A stretch of 64,000 nucleotides of DNA from JAGREO01 sp020446285 (GCA_041398005.1 JAWKVP010000004.1:310001-374000), one strand, 5' to 3'; shown: positions 8,348 to 16,881, counted from the stretch's first letter. Program-made: numbers and translations. Notes: a model not told the origin generated them from the sequence alone.

Positions 8348-9568
8348 TCAGACACCCCCGGTCCGAAGGGATGCCTCGACTGTCCGCCGGTCGAGTTCGG
8401 CGACCAGATCCCCGGGCAGGACCTCCTCGATGAACCGCATGGACCATTCCCGGCAGGCGAAGGCGTCCTCGGGATAGTCGAGAAGATAGCGATCCCAGAG
8501 CGCCTGGTCACGTTGCACGAGCCGTGCCTGCGAAAGGCCGCCTGTCGTGGCGTTTCCCGCTGCGTCCATCCATCCCCGGCGAAGGAGCAGGACGCGCGAG
8601 AGCGGTTGTGACACGGACCGGCGCGTCGCGAGTGCCAGCAATCCCTGCCGTTCGGCGATGGTCATGCGATGGTGAACGAGCGCGATCGTCGCCACGACGA
8701 GCCCGCGCTTCGGTGCGAACAACAGGCTGAAGACGAACAGGGCCGCAAGCGTGAGAACGATGACCGGCCCGGTCGGCAGATCGGGTGCACTGGCCGAGAT
8801 GGCCGCACCGACATAGGCTCCGGCGGCGGCGATCAGTGCTGCCGTGAAAACCATCGGCGCAAGACGTCTCGACCAGTAGAGCGCCGCAGCCGGCGGAATG
8901 ACGAGGAGGGCGACGATCAGCACGAGGCCGACGGTCTTGAGGCCGATCACGACCACGCCGGTGACAAGGCTCATGATGAGAAGGTCGAGCAACCGGACCG
9001 GCCAGCCGCCCGCCCGGGCGAATTCCGGGTCGAAACAGACCAGGCCCAGCTCCTTGAACAGAAGGATGGTGACGACGAGCAGCACGAGGGCGGCAATGGC
9101 GATCATCTCCGCCTCGAAGCGGAGCATGCCGGCGGTTGCCCCGAGCAGCATGCCTTCGAGCCCCGCCTGCCCCGCCGTCGGCAGGGTCTGGATGTAGCTC
9201 AGGAGCACCATGCCCAGACCGTAGAACGTGCTGAGCACGACGGCAATCGCACTGTCCTCGCCAAGCCGGTCGCTGCGCCTGACGAGATCGACCAGAACGA
9301 CACCGGCCATGGCCGAGAGCGCGGCACCGGCAAGGATGAAGGGCAGCGAGCGGCCCGCGCCAATGAACCAGAGCGCGGCAATGAACCCGAGACAGACGCC
9401 CGGCAGGGTGGCATGGCTGATGGCGTCGCTGACCATCGCCCGCTTGCGCAGCAGTGCGAAACTGCCCGCCATGCCGGAAGCGGCGCCGAGCATGGCGGCG
9501 CCGATGCAGACGATGGTGGTGTTGTAGCCGCCCTGCAGCAACAGGATCGGCAGCAGTTCCCCGATCAT
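8348..9568 (-). CDS. metal ABC transporter permease with C-terminal extension
   Basis: A 406-residue ABC-3 permease (MntC/SitC/TroC type). The transmembrane part occupies about residues 1-290, with DAISHATLPGV and FDPEFARAGG matching the family. Ordinary members end near 285 residues. Here about 115 further soluble residues follow, beginning ATRRSVSQPLSRVLLLRRGW and including RDQALWDRYLLDYPEDAF and MRFIEEVLPGDLVAELD. The extension resembles a winged-helix plus dimerisation arrangement of DtxR-like proteins, which is an inference. The start overlaps the ATPase stop by 4 bases (ATGA). Confidence 0.92.
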   Translation of the reverse strand: MIGELLPILLLQGGYNTTIVCIGAAMLGAASGMAGSFALLRKRAMVSDAISHATLPGVCLGFIAALWFIGAGRSLPFILAGAALSAMAGVVLVDLVRRSDRLGEDSAIAVVLSTFYGLGMVLLSYIQTLPTAGQAGLEGMLLGATAGMLRFEAEMIAIAALVLLVVTILLFKELGLVCFDPEFARAGGWPVRLLDLLIMSLVTGVVVIGLKTVGLVLIVALLVIPPAAALYWSRRLAPMVFTAALIAAAGAYVGAAISASAPDLPTGPVIVLTLAALFVFSLLFAPKRGLVVATIALVHHRMTIAERQGLLALATRRSVSQPLSRVLLLRRGWMDAAGNATTGGLSQARLVQRDQALWDRYLLDYPEDAFACREWSMRFIEEVLPGDLVAELDRRTVEASLRTGGV

Positions 9569-10386
9569 CCCGAAAGCCGGAGCCCGGAGAGCTCGCCCGG
9601 GGCGAGCCGTCCGCCATAGGCTTCCTGCAGGTTTTCGGCGGTGAACACCCTGTCCACGGGACCGGCGGCGAAACTGCGCATGTTGAGAATCAGCACATGA
9701 TCGAAATGGCGCGACACCGATTGCAGATCGTGATGCACGCAGAAGACCGTGCGACCGTCCCGGCGCAGGCGGCGAAGAATATCGAAAATGACGCTCTCGG
9801 TCGCCGCATCGACTCCGACGAGGGGCTCGTCCATGAAATAGACGGAAGCCTCCTGGGCGAGTGCACGGGCGAGAAAGACCCGCTGTTGCTGGCCACCGGA
9901 AAGCTGGCCGATCTGCCTGTCGGCAAACGCCTCCATGCCGACATCGGCCAGATACCGCCTGGCCCTGGCGAGATGATGGCGACGCACCGGACGAAGCCAG
10001 CCGATACGGCCGTAGAGGCCCATGGCGACGACATCGAGTGCCGTGGTCGGAAAGCTCCAGTCGACGGCCGTTCGCTGCGGCACATAACCGATCCGCCCGC
10101 GAACCTTGCCGGCAGGCTCGCCGAGCAGTTCGACCTTGCCCGAGACCCTCGGCACCAGACCGAGAACGGCCTTGAGGAAAGTCGACTTGCCTGCACCGTT
10201 GGGGCCGACGATGGCGACGAGCCCTTCTGTGGGACTTCGGTAGGAAATATCCCATAGCGCCGGCTTGCGATCGTAGACGACCGTGAGCCCGCTTACCTCC
10301 AGCGCCGGCGGAATGTCCGGAGTATCGCCCTGCGGCAGAAGGTGAACCGCCGCCGTGCTCCATCCGGATGTCCCGCGCCCGTCCAT
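9565..10386 (-). CDS. metal ABC transporter ATP-binding protein
   Basis: A 273-residue cytoplasmic ATPase of the MntB/SitB/TroB group. Walker A GPNGAGKST is at 61-69, the signature LSGGQQQR at 162-169, and Walker B YFMDEP at 183-188 followed by the D-loop. An H-loop histidine occurs in FCVHHDLQSV. A 30-residue N-terminal tail precedes the ATPase core. The start shares a base with the binding protein stop (TGATG) and the 3' end overlaps the permease start, so the four transporter genes are tightly coupled. Confidence 0.95.
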   Translation of the reverse strand: MDGRGTSGWSTAAVHLLPQGDTPDIPPALEVSGLTVVYDRKPALWDISYRSPTEGLVAIVGPNGAGKSTFLKAVLGLVPRVSGKVELLGEPAGKVRGRIGYVPQRTAVDWSFPTTALDVVAMGLYGRIGWLRPVRRHHLARARRYLADVGMEAFADRQIGQLSGGQQQRVFLARALAQEASVYFMDEPLVGVDAATESVIFDILRRLRRDGRTVFCVHHDLQSVSRHFDHVLILNMRSFAAGPVDRVFTAENLQEAYGGRLAPGELSGLRLSG

Positions 10387-11357
10387 CAGCTTCCGGCTCC
10401 GAGCCTGCCCTGCCAGCCGCGTTCGGGAACGGTGCCGCCAAGCGCGGAGGCAATGGCCGTCGCATTGTGGTCGATCATGCCGACATAGGTACCCTCGTAG
10501 CTGTTCGGAGCGCCCATCGCATCGGAATAGAGCGAGCCGCCGACAGAAATCCCGTGCCCGCGCGCAGCACAGCCCTCGACCAGCGCCATGATGTTGCGGC
10601 GCGGCACCGAGCTCTCAACGAACACGGCACCAACGCCGCGTTCGACCAGCATGTCGACGAGCGTCTCGACACGCTGCAGGCCGGCCTCGCTTTCCGTGCT
10701 CAGCCCCTGAATGCCGACGACCTCGATGTCGTTGGCACGGGCGAGATAGCGAAACGCGTCATGCGCGGTCACGAGAATGCGGGACCGTTCGGGAATACTC
10801 GCCAGCACCTCGCGGACATAGGCCCCGAGACCGGCGAGCTCATCCAGATAGACCTTCGCACGTTCCTCGAAAAAGGCCCGCTCATCCGGCTCGACCAATG
10901 CAAGCGCATCGACCACCACCGGTACGATACGGCTCCAGATCGCCACATCCATCCAGATATGCGGGTCGAATTTGCCATCATAATCCGGATGGGAAAGCAG
11001 CATCTCCGGATCGAGTTTCTCGCCCACCGCCACGACGTTCTGGCTTGTTGCGAGACGTTGCAGCAGCGGTTCGAGCTGCGGTTCGAGATAGAGGCCGTTG
11101 TAGAGAACGAGATCGGCCCGCCTGAGGGTGACGATGTCGCTTCGCGTCTGCCGGTAGGTGTGCGGATCCACCGCCTCGCCCATGATGGATTCGACCATCG
11201 CCCGCGGTCCCGCGACATTGCGCACGACATCGGCGATCTGCGCCGTCGTCGTCACCACCCGCAAGGGTGCCGCCGCAGACGTGGTTCCCGCTGCCGACAT
11301 GAAGAACACCAGCCAAAGGACTGCCAGCCGCAACACACTCAACCTCCGCCCGCTCAA
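10386..11357 (-). CDS. periplasmic metal-binding protein of ABC transporter, TroA-like
   Basis: A 323-residue cluster A-I binding protein with a Sec signal peptide (about 1-29, ending TTSAAA). Likely metal ligands are His66 (DPHTYRQ), His133 (FDPHIWMD), His199 (TAHDAF) and Asp279 (LYSDAMG). This is the His3-Asp set of TroA, rather than the His2-Glu-Asp set of PsaA/SitA. The protein delivers Mn, Zn or Fe to the permeases downstream. The linked mntR favours Mn. Palindromic candidate operators lie 33-70 bases upstream of its start. Confidence 0.94.
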   Translation of the reverse strand: MSGRRLSVLRLAVLWLVFFMSAAGTTSAAAPLRVVTTTAQIADVVRNVAGPRAMVESIMGEAVDPHTYRQTRSDIVTLRRADLVLYNGLYLEPQLEPLLQRLATSQNVVAVGEKLDPEMLLSHPDYDGKFDPHIWMDVAIWSRIVPVVVDALALVEPDERAFFEERAKVYLDELAGLGAYVREVLASIPERSRILVTAHDAFRYLARANDIEVVGIQGLSTESEAGLQRVETLVDMLVERGVGAVFVESSVPRRNIMALVEGCAARGHGISVGGSLYSDAMGAPNSYEGTYVGMIDHNATAIASALGGTVPERGWQGRLGAGS

Positions 11358-11389
11358 CGCGCATCAGACATCATTCGGTTATCCATCAT

Positions 11390-11427
11390 GTTAGTTTGAG
11401 CTAACTTTATTTTCAAGTGCTATGTTT
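11390..11427 (-). promoter_or_regulatory. candidate MntR operators before the metal uptake operon
   Basis: Two signals sit in the 175-base divergent gap, upstream of the binding protein gene. The first, 11390-11405, is an inverted repeat GTTAG-N6-CTAAC. With its flanks it resembles the 19-base DtxR-family consensus (about 12 matches by eye). The second, 11419-11427, is GCTATGTTT, identical to one arm of the E. coli MntR box; the other arm is not recognisable. The region is AT-rich compared with its surroundings, as expected of a promoter. It is placed by position and pattern only. Confidence 0.5.
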
Positions 11428-11532
11428 CATGGTGCAGCAGGCACGGGCCGCACATCTGCCGCGAACGGTTGATCCCTTCCCGACCCGGGTCTAGTTGTTG
11501 CGTGCCCCCGACTGACAAGCTCCGGAGTCCGC

Positions 11533-12846
11533 ATGCGTGTCACCCAGATCTGGACGTCGATCGCGGATGCCGGCCGGGATCTTCTGCGCGGACGGCTGAC
11601 GGCGAGGCGAACCAGTCCCGAACAGCTTGCCGCCGACCTCCTCTCGACCCGCGGCGATGCCGTCGGCGCGGCACTCGCGCATGAACTGGTCCAGCAACTG
11701 GCAGGCTCCGGCGGCGATACGCGCATCGACTTCCTGCGTTATCTCGCCCGATCGCTCGAGGTCGATCCGGCACGGATCAACGAAGCCGCGGCCGGCTACG
11801 CCGCCGATCCGACGGCTGCCCGCCTCGCCCGCCTGCGCCACGCCGTCGAGGCGCCACGCATGGAACTCTTTCGACGCATGAACATGGCGCCCAACGGCAT
11901 CGGATCCCTCGTTTCACTGCGCGAGTTCCTGTTGCGCAATCTCGCCGATCACCCGGAATTCAGTGCCGTCGATTCCGACATGCGCGAACTGCTCAAGGGT
12001 TGGCTCAATCCCGGATTTCTCAGTCTCGTGCGAATCGACTGGAACAGTCCGGCCTCCCTTCTCGAGAAGCTCATGCGGTACGAGAAGGTGCAGAAAATTC
12101 CCAATCTGGAAGCTCTTCGCAGGCGCCTCGGCCGCGACCGGCGCTGCTTTGCCTTCTTCCATCCGGCATTGCCCGACGAACCGCTGATCTTCGTGCAGGT
12201 GGCCCTCGTCAGGGGGATGGCCGCCAGCGTCCAGCCGCTGATCGAGCCGACCAGCGAAATCGGCGATCCGGCTGCGGCCGACACCGCCATATTCTATTCC
12301 ATCAGCAACTGTCTCGATGGCCTGCGCGGCGTGTCCCTGGGGAACTTCCTCATCAAGCTCGTTGTCGGCGAGCTCTCGCGCGAGCAACCCGCGCTTCGCA
12401 CCTTCGCCACACTGTCACCGGTGCCGGGATTCCTCGAATGGTATCGCGAGGCAGCCGGAAACGGCCTTCTCGACAGCGCCGACAATGCACGCCTCGAGCG
12501 CCTCGAACAGCCGGACTGGGTCGACGACGAGACATTCTCCAGCGAAGCGAAGCCACATCTCGAAGCACTCGCCGCACACTATCTGATGCTCGAAAAACGA
12601 AATGGCCGCGCACGCGACCCCGTCGCCCGCTTTCACCTGAACAACGGAGCACGACTGGAGCGCATCAACTGGCTCGGCGACACATCCGTCAAGGGCCTCG
12701 GCGAATCAGCCGGCGTCCTGGTGAACTACCGCTACGATCTGGCGCATATCGAGCGTAACCATGAGGCTTTCGCCAATGACGGAACGGTTGTCGCTTCGTC
12801 CGCCGTCCGGTCCCTCATCCGCCCGCTCGCGGGCGACGACAGCTGA
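11533..12846 (+). CDS. malonyl-CoA decarboxylase
   Basis: A 437-residue enzyme converting malonyl-CoA to acetyl-CoA and CO2. The helical N-terminal domain is about 1-150. The GNAT-like catalytic domain contains FYSISNCLDGLRGVSLG (254-270), which holds the proposed catalytic Ser region, and RFHLNNGARLERINWLGD (366-383) with the conserved His. YRYDLAHIERNH follows at 399-410. These match bacterial MatA and eukaryotic MLYCD. It is divergent from the metal operon. No malonate transporter or malonyl-CoA synthetase is adjacent, so it stands alone here, perhaps tuning malonyl-CoA levels. Confidence 0.95.
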   Translation: MRVTQIWTSIADAGRDLLRGRLTARRTSPEQLAADLLSTRGDAVGAALAHELVQQLAGSGGDTRIDFLRYLARSLEVDPARINEAAAGYAADPTAARLARLRHAVEAPRMELFRRMNMAPNGIGSLVSLREFLLRNLADHPEFSAVDSDMRELLKGWLNPGFLSLVRIDWNSPASLLEKLMRYEKVQKIPNLEALRRRLGRDRRCFAFFHPALPDEPLIFVQVALVRGMAASVQPLIEPTSEIGDPAAADTAIFYSISNCLDGLRGVSLGNFLIKLVVGELSREQPALRTFATLSPVPGFLEWYREAAGNGLLDSADNARLERLEQPDWVDDETFSSEAKPHLEALAAHYLMLEKRNGRARDPVARFHLNNGARLERINWLGDTSVKGLGESAGVLVNYRYDLAHIERNHEAFANDGTVVASSAVRSLIRPLAGDDS

Positions 12847-12894
12847 TTCTAGCCTGCAGGCAGGCGCTGATCTGTCGTCGCCGCCCTCAGCCTG

Positions 12895-13749
12895 TCATTC
12901 GGCCTTCGGCTCCTCCTCGACGGCCTGCTCGCTGCCGTCGATGTTGAAGCGGGTGATGTCGGCACCGTCACGGATATCCTCGAGCACCTCGGTCACGGAT
13001 TGCGCCGCGAGCTCCTGACGCAATTGCGGTTCGAGTTCCTCGAAGGTCGGTTCGGTCGTGCGCTTGTCCTCGACCAGAATGACATGCCAGCCGAAATCGG
13101 TCTTGACCGGATCGGCAGTGTGCGTGCCGGGCTCCATGGCAAAGGCGGCATCACCGAACTCGGGCACCATCGCACCCCGCTCGAAATATCCGAGATCGCC
13201 GCCATCGGGACCCGACGGCCCGGTGGAGTGCTCTTTCGCGAGTTCGGCGAAATCCGCGCCCTCCTCGAGCTTGCCGATGATCTCGCGGGCTTCTTCCTCG
13301 GTCTCGACGAGAATATGCCGGGCCTTGACCTCCTCGGTGGCGAAACCGGGCATCCCCTTGCGCGCCTCATACGCCGCCTGCAATGCCTCGTCGGTGACCT
13401 TCGCGTCGATCGCGCGGGCGAGATAGGCCTGACGCAACACATCCTCCTGCGCCCGGCGCATCGCTTCGGCCACTTCCTCCTCGTCACCGATGGATTCCTT
13501 CTCCGCGCGCTGCAGCAGAAGCTCGCCATCGACCAGACGCTGGAGCAGGGGCTCGTAGACCGCCTCGACCGGCATCTGACGGTACTGTTCGGGCAACGCC
13601 TCGTAGGACGCGACGAGATCGGCGCGGGTCAGTTCCTCGCCATTGACGATGGCAACGACCGCGTCGCCATCAGCGTCCTGGGCAGCCGCCGAAAGACCAC
13701 AAAGACTCGTGGCCGCGACAAGGGCGGCGACAAAGGCTGCATTTCGCAT
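12895..13749 (-). CDS. PpiC-type peptidyl-prolyl cis-trans isomerase, secreted
   Basis: A 284-residue periplasmic foldase of the parvulin/SurA-like class. A signal peptide covers about 1-23 (ending SAAAQ). A SurA-N-like helical region with VVAIVNGEELTRADL follows. The parvulin domain is about 143-230, with ARHILVE, GGDLGYFERG and TDFGWHVILVED. The C-terminal tail is acidic. ATG 13749 is chosen because it opens a good signal sequence; the frame continues upstream without one. It converges on the malonyl-CoA decarboxylase gene with 48 bases between stops. Confidence 0.94.
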   Translation of the reverse strand: MRNAAFVAALVAATSLCGLSAAAQDADGDAVVAIVNGEELTRADLVASYEALPEQYRQMPVEAVYEPLLQRLVDGELLLQRAEKESIGDEEEVAEAMRRAQEDVLRQAYLARAIDAKVTDEALQAAYEARKGMPGFATEEVKARHILVETEEEAREIIGKLEEGADFAELAKEHSTGPSGPDGGDLGYFERGAMVPEFGDAAFAMEPGTHTADPVKTDFGWHVILVEDKRTTEPTFEELEPQLRQELAAQSVTEVLEDIRDGADITRFNIDGSEQAVEEEPKAE

Positions 13750-13873
13750 GAAAGATCCTATTGGCTGAAGTCCGCACCTCCGCCGTCGGGCAGAGGGCAA
13801 GGGGTGATACCGCTCATGCGCATCAAGCCACATCCAGGGACTGTAGACAACAACGCGCTCGGGATCGGCACGG

Positions 13874-14203
13874 TCAGGAAGGACAGTCGGCGGCCTCTTC
13901 GCGATTGGTGGTGAAGCTGCCATCGACCCGACGGTAGTGGATCGCGGTGACGACCGCCGATGTCGCCGACCAGGGCGTATACTGGACACAACCGTCGGTC
14001 GTTTTCGAGACAGGCACCATATAGACACCCCGCCCCACATCGATCGCCCCCTCGGGTGGCGAGGCCGGCGCGCTCGCGGGCCGCATTCCGGAACTCTCCG
14101 CCTCCGTCATCGCCCCCTCCTCCCCGACACCGGTCACGGACGAACCGCAGGCGGCGAGAACCGCACCCAGAAAACCGCCTGCCATCCAGTTCCGCCTGCG
14201 CAT
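13874..14203 (-). CDS. small putative lipoprotein, 109 residues
   Basis: Function unknown. The N-terminus MRRRNWMAGG is followed by a hydrophobic stretch and lipobox LAAC with Cys19, so the protein is probably lipidated and membrane-anchored. The mature part is about 90 residues with two further cysteines (GCVQYTP and the penultimate region ADC) that could form a disulfide. No family is recognised. ATG 14203 has GGAGG four bases upstream, and a GTG two codons earlier is the alternative. It is followed 124 bases later by the PpiC-like gene on the same strand. Confidence 0.75.
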   Translation of the reverse strand: MRRRNWMAGGFLGAVLAACGSSVTGVGEEGAMTEAESSGMRPASAPASPPEGAIDVGRGVYMVPVSKTTDGCVQYTPWSATSAVVTAIHYRRVDGSFTTNREEAADCPS

Positions 14204-14214
14204 CCACACCTCCG

Positions 14215-14320
14215 CTAGAGCGGATCCCGATCACATGCGATCGGTCTACCGCTCTATCTCGTTGTTTCGCCGCGTTTCCTGATCGTTCAGGTGGTTCCAC
14301 CTGAACGGGAAATGCTCTAG
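14215..14320. repeat. palindromic intergenic element bounded by CTAGAGC/GCTCTAG
   Basis: A 106-base non-coding element whose ends are a perfect 7-base inverted repeat. Inside are two further palindromes: CCGATC-N6-GATCGG near 14226-14243, and GTTCAGGTGG-TT-CCACCTGAAC at 14285-14306. The structure is that of a REP/MITE-like extragenic palindrome. Its last four bases (CTAG) are shared with the next element. Confidence 0.8.
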
Positions 14321-14425
14321 TGCACCGGCGCATTCACTCCGTTCATTCGCCAATACACCAGCTCCTTGTTTTTGCATCAATTTGTCCAGACAGATCCGTA
14401 CGATCTGTCTGGATCGATGCACTAG
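14317..14425. repeat. 109-base dispersed palindromic repeat, copy 1
   Basis: Bounded by CTAGTGCA and TGCACTAG as terminal inverted repeats. The right half contains a perfect 12-base hairpin, TCCAGACAGATC-CGTAC-GATCTGTCTGGA, inside an outer TGCATC/GATGCA pair. A second copy of exactly the same length is at 44951-45059, with 91 of 109 bases identical by hand count. It lies between the small lipoprotein gene and the 3' end of the subtilase gene. Confidence 0.85.
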
Positions 14426-14447
14426 CCGGGTCCGGGCCCGGATCCGA

Positions 14448-16727
14448 TCAGAAACCGTAGCCGACCCGGACGCCGCCGCCGAGTTCCGTGTCGGCATCGG
14501 CGTCGTGATTCGGCTCGAACCGCGCGAAGGCACCGACGGAAACATTCATGTGATGTTCGTCGAAGGCCCTGCGATAGACCATCTGCAGGCTGCGCTCGCG
14601 ACCGTCGGGCGAGATGTCGACCTTGCCGCGCTCGCGCAGGACCGCACCATCCGCGCTCTCGCCGACCGGCACATCGAGGCTCATCGCCGCATCCTCCGGA
14701 CGCAGCGGTTGCGAAAGACTGAATGCGAGCTGGTCGTCGCCGGCAAGCTCGCGCAGGGCGAGGCCGACGGCGAAGGCGTCACTGCGGCCGATATCGAGGC
14801 CACGCACCAGCCCCGGCCGGCCGGCGTCACTGTCAGTCCAGCCACTGGTGAAACTGCCGAAGAGAGCAAGATCGCTGTCGAGTTGTGCCGAGGCGAGAAA
14901 GCTGAAGAAGCTCGTGCGCGCCTGCGTGGCGCCCGCTGCACCGCTGACCTGCGTTCCGAGGGCCGTGTCGTCCTCGTCGAGCACGCCCGCTGTGGAACTC
15001 AGCCTGAACATGTCACCGAACGCCCGGCTGAGGGTCACGCTGCCAAGCCTGCCCTCGCCACCCTCCGTTCCGGTGTCGCCCCGACCGACCGTGAACTCGA
15101 GGCGCGTCGCATCGTCGAGGGCGGTATCGAGGCGAAGCGTCTCGTCCATCGAGACCATCTCGCCATAGGGCGACAGGGCGCGGTCGAGCACCGCGACATC
15201 GCCCCCGGCAAGCGCGCGCAGCTCGTCACCATGTCCCGTGCCGGCACCCGCACCACGTCCGACCGAAAGGCGGGTATCGTCTCCGAGCGCGAAACCGATC
15301 CGGTAGCGTTCGATCGCCCCGTCATCATCCAGTTCGTCGAAGCGGTGCGACAATCCTTCCGCAGCCCTTGCAGGATCGTGACTGAATGTCAGGCTGTGCC
15401 CGCTTTCGGTCACGAACTCGCCCGTCTCGAGCGTGGAGGCAAACAGGAACGGCTCGAGCCTTGCATCGCCATCGGCAAGCCGCACCGAATGACCGATATC
15501 GGCCCTGAAGGGAAAGAGCTGGCTGTCATGCACCAGCACCTCGCCGAGCCCGGCCGCGAGCGCCTGACCGTCGGCCCATGCCGGCAGCCTGACCGACGTT
15601 CCGGCGAGCGCCGCCGAATTCTCGCCCGGACGTGCACCGAGCGCGACCGAGGTGAAACCCACCGGATTGAGCGCCCGCTGCATGTTGAGGCGACCGCGAC
15701 CATAGACGACATCGACTCCGGGCGCACCGAGATCGTCGGCCGTGCTCAGCATGCGCTCGACGATCTGCTGCGGCGTCCGCTCGGGAAAGGCCGCGAGCAG
15801 AACCGCCGCACCGCCCGCCACATAGGGGGCGGCAAAGGATGTGCCGGAATAGGTCGTGTATTTCTTGCCGTTCGATGTCGAGCGGATCTCCTCGCCCGGA
15901 GCAAAGAGGCAATATCTGCGGACGGTACCGCAACTCGTGCTGAAATCGGCCTTGGCCTCGCCGGTGGGATCGAGTGCGCCCACGGCGATGGCATATCCGG
16001 CGATACCGGATTTGTTGGCGTAGATTGCCGGGGCGGAAAGCGGCGAGAGCGCATCCTCATTGCCGAGAGCCGCCGTCATGATCTTGTTGCGGCCAGCGGC
16101 ACGGACCATCGCGTCCCTGATCTGGTCCTCGAAATCCGGAGTGGTGAAGCTCATGTTGATGACATCGGACTCGCCCTCGGGCAGCGATCCGAGCTTCGTG
16201 CCATCCCAGAGCCTGTAGGTCTTGTCGACCCCGGCGGCCGAAGCGATGGCGGATGCGATCACCGCGTCATCGTCGATTTCGTAGATGCCCTGTTCGTAAT
16301 CCTCCGGCGAGATACGGAAATTGACGATACCGGCATTGTAGGCGACGCCATGCACGCCCTTGTCGTTCTTGCGGGCGGCGGCGACACCGGCAACGCCCGT
16401 TCCGTGCGGCCCCGGGTCGCGGGTCGGCAGGCCGAAGCGGGCGAACGCATCGACGATGTCGAGATCGGGATGCGGCGTGACACCGGTGTCGACGATAGCG
16501 ATCCGCACCCCTTCCCCACCGGCCTTGCCGGTTGCCCGGATGGCATAGCCGGCGGCAAGGCTGACCGCGTCATGCCCGCCCATCGACCGGTATTCCTGCG
16601 TGCGGAATTCCTCGGCATTCACCTGCGGCTGCGTGACATCGCCGGCACCGCCGCCATTTCCTCCTCCACCACAACCTGCAAGCCACGCGGCAGTCGCAAG
16701 GAGGGTGAGGTGAAGCCGAGCCGACAT
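14448..16727 (-). CDS. autotransporter-like subtilisin (S8) serine protease lipoprotein
   Basis: A 759-residue surface protease. The N-terminus has a lipoprotein signal (lipobox LAGC, Cys19) followed by a glycine-rich linker. The S8 domain spans about 70-350, with catalytic Asp80 (IAIVDTGV), His108 (GPHGTG) and Ser297 (YSGTSFAAP), and the oxyanion Asn in ALGNED (223). Residues about 390-759 are rich in short alternating strands and end GYGF, as in an autotransporter beta-barrel. Bordetella SphB1 is a known lipidated relative. A target among secreted proteins is plausible but not shown. The 214-base gap before ettA is divergent. Confidence 0.92.
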   Translation of the reverse strand: MSARLHLTLLATAAWLAGCGGGGNGGGAGDVTQPQVNAEEFRTQEYRSMGGHDAVSLAAGYAIRATGKAGGEGVRIAIVDTGVTPHPDLDIVDAFARFGLPTRDPGPHGTGVAGVAAARKNDKGVHGVAYNAGIVNFRISPEDYEQGIYEIDDDAVIASAIASAAGVDKTYRLWDGTKLGSLPEGESDVINMSFTTPDFEDQIRDAMVRAAGRNKIMTAALGNEDALSPLSAPAIYANKSGIAGYAIAVGALDPTGEAKADFSTSCGTVRRYCLFAPGEEIRSTSNGKKYTTYSGTSFAAPYVAGGAAVLLAAFPERTPQQIVERMLSTADDLGAPGVDVVYGRGRLNMQRALNPVGFTSVALGARPGENSAALAGTSVRLPAWADGQALAAGLGEVLVHDSQLFPFRADIGHSVRLADGDARLEPFLFASTLETGEFVTESGHSLTFSHDPARAAEGLSHRFDELDDDGAIERYRIGFALGDDTRLSVGRGAGAGTGHGDELRALAGGDVAVLDRALSPYGEMVSMDETLRLDTALDDATRLEFTVGRGDTGTEGGEGRLGSVTLSRAFGDMFRLSSTAGVLDEDDTALGTQVSGAAGATQARTSFFSFLASAQLDSDLALFGSFTSGWTDSDAGRPGLVRGLDIGRSDAFAVGLALRELAGDDQLAFSLSQPLRPEDAAMSLDVPVGESADGAVLRERGKVDISPDGRERSLQMVYRRAFDEHHMNVSVGAFARFEPNHDADADTELGGGVRVGYGF

Positions 16728-16854
16728 GCAATGTCCTCCGCAACTGACGGTTTTTTTGTCAAAGAAAATTCGACGGCAGATCCTTCGTCGCCGAAGCTAC
16801 ATGATTAACCCTTTCTGGCAAGCGGCAACGTTCCCGAGTGAGGGCACGCAAGGG

Positions 16855-16881
16855 CGCGTCGATGGCTTCCCCATCGACGCG
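16855..16881 (+). promoter_or_regulatory. strong hairpin in the ettA leader
   Basis: An 11-base perfect stem, CGCGTCGATGG / CCATCGACGCG, with a 5-base loop, ends 60 bases before the ettA start. No T-run follows, so it is not a simple intrinsic terminator. It could be a leader structure of the mRNA or an operator. Its role is unknown. Confidence 0.6.

Noticed and set aside
7263..8477. A 404-codon plus-strand frame, His/Arg/Asp rich
   Set aside because: It is antisense to the metal permease; its composition is the complement of membrane helices.
14382..16808. An 808-codon open frame on the plus strand across the subtilase gene
   Set aside because: It is antisense to a clear protease with a complete catalytic triad. 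Its translation is Arg/Gly/Ala rich without a recognisable domain, as expected of a shadow frame in GC-rich DNA.
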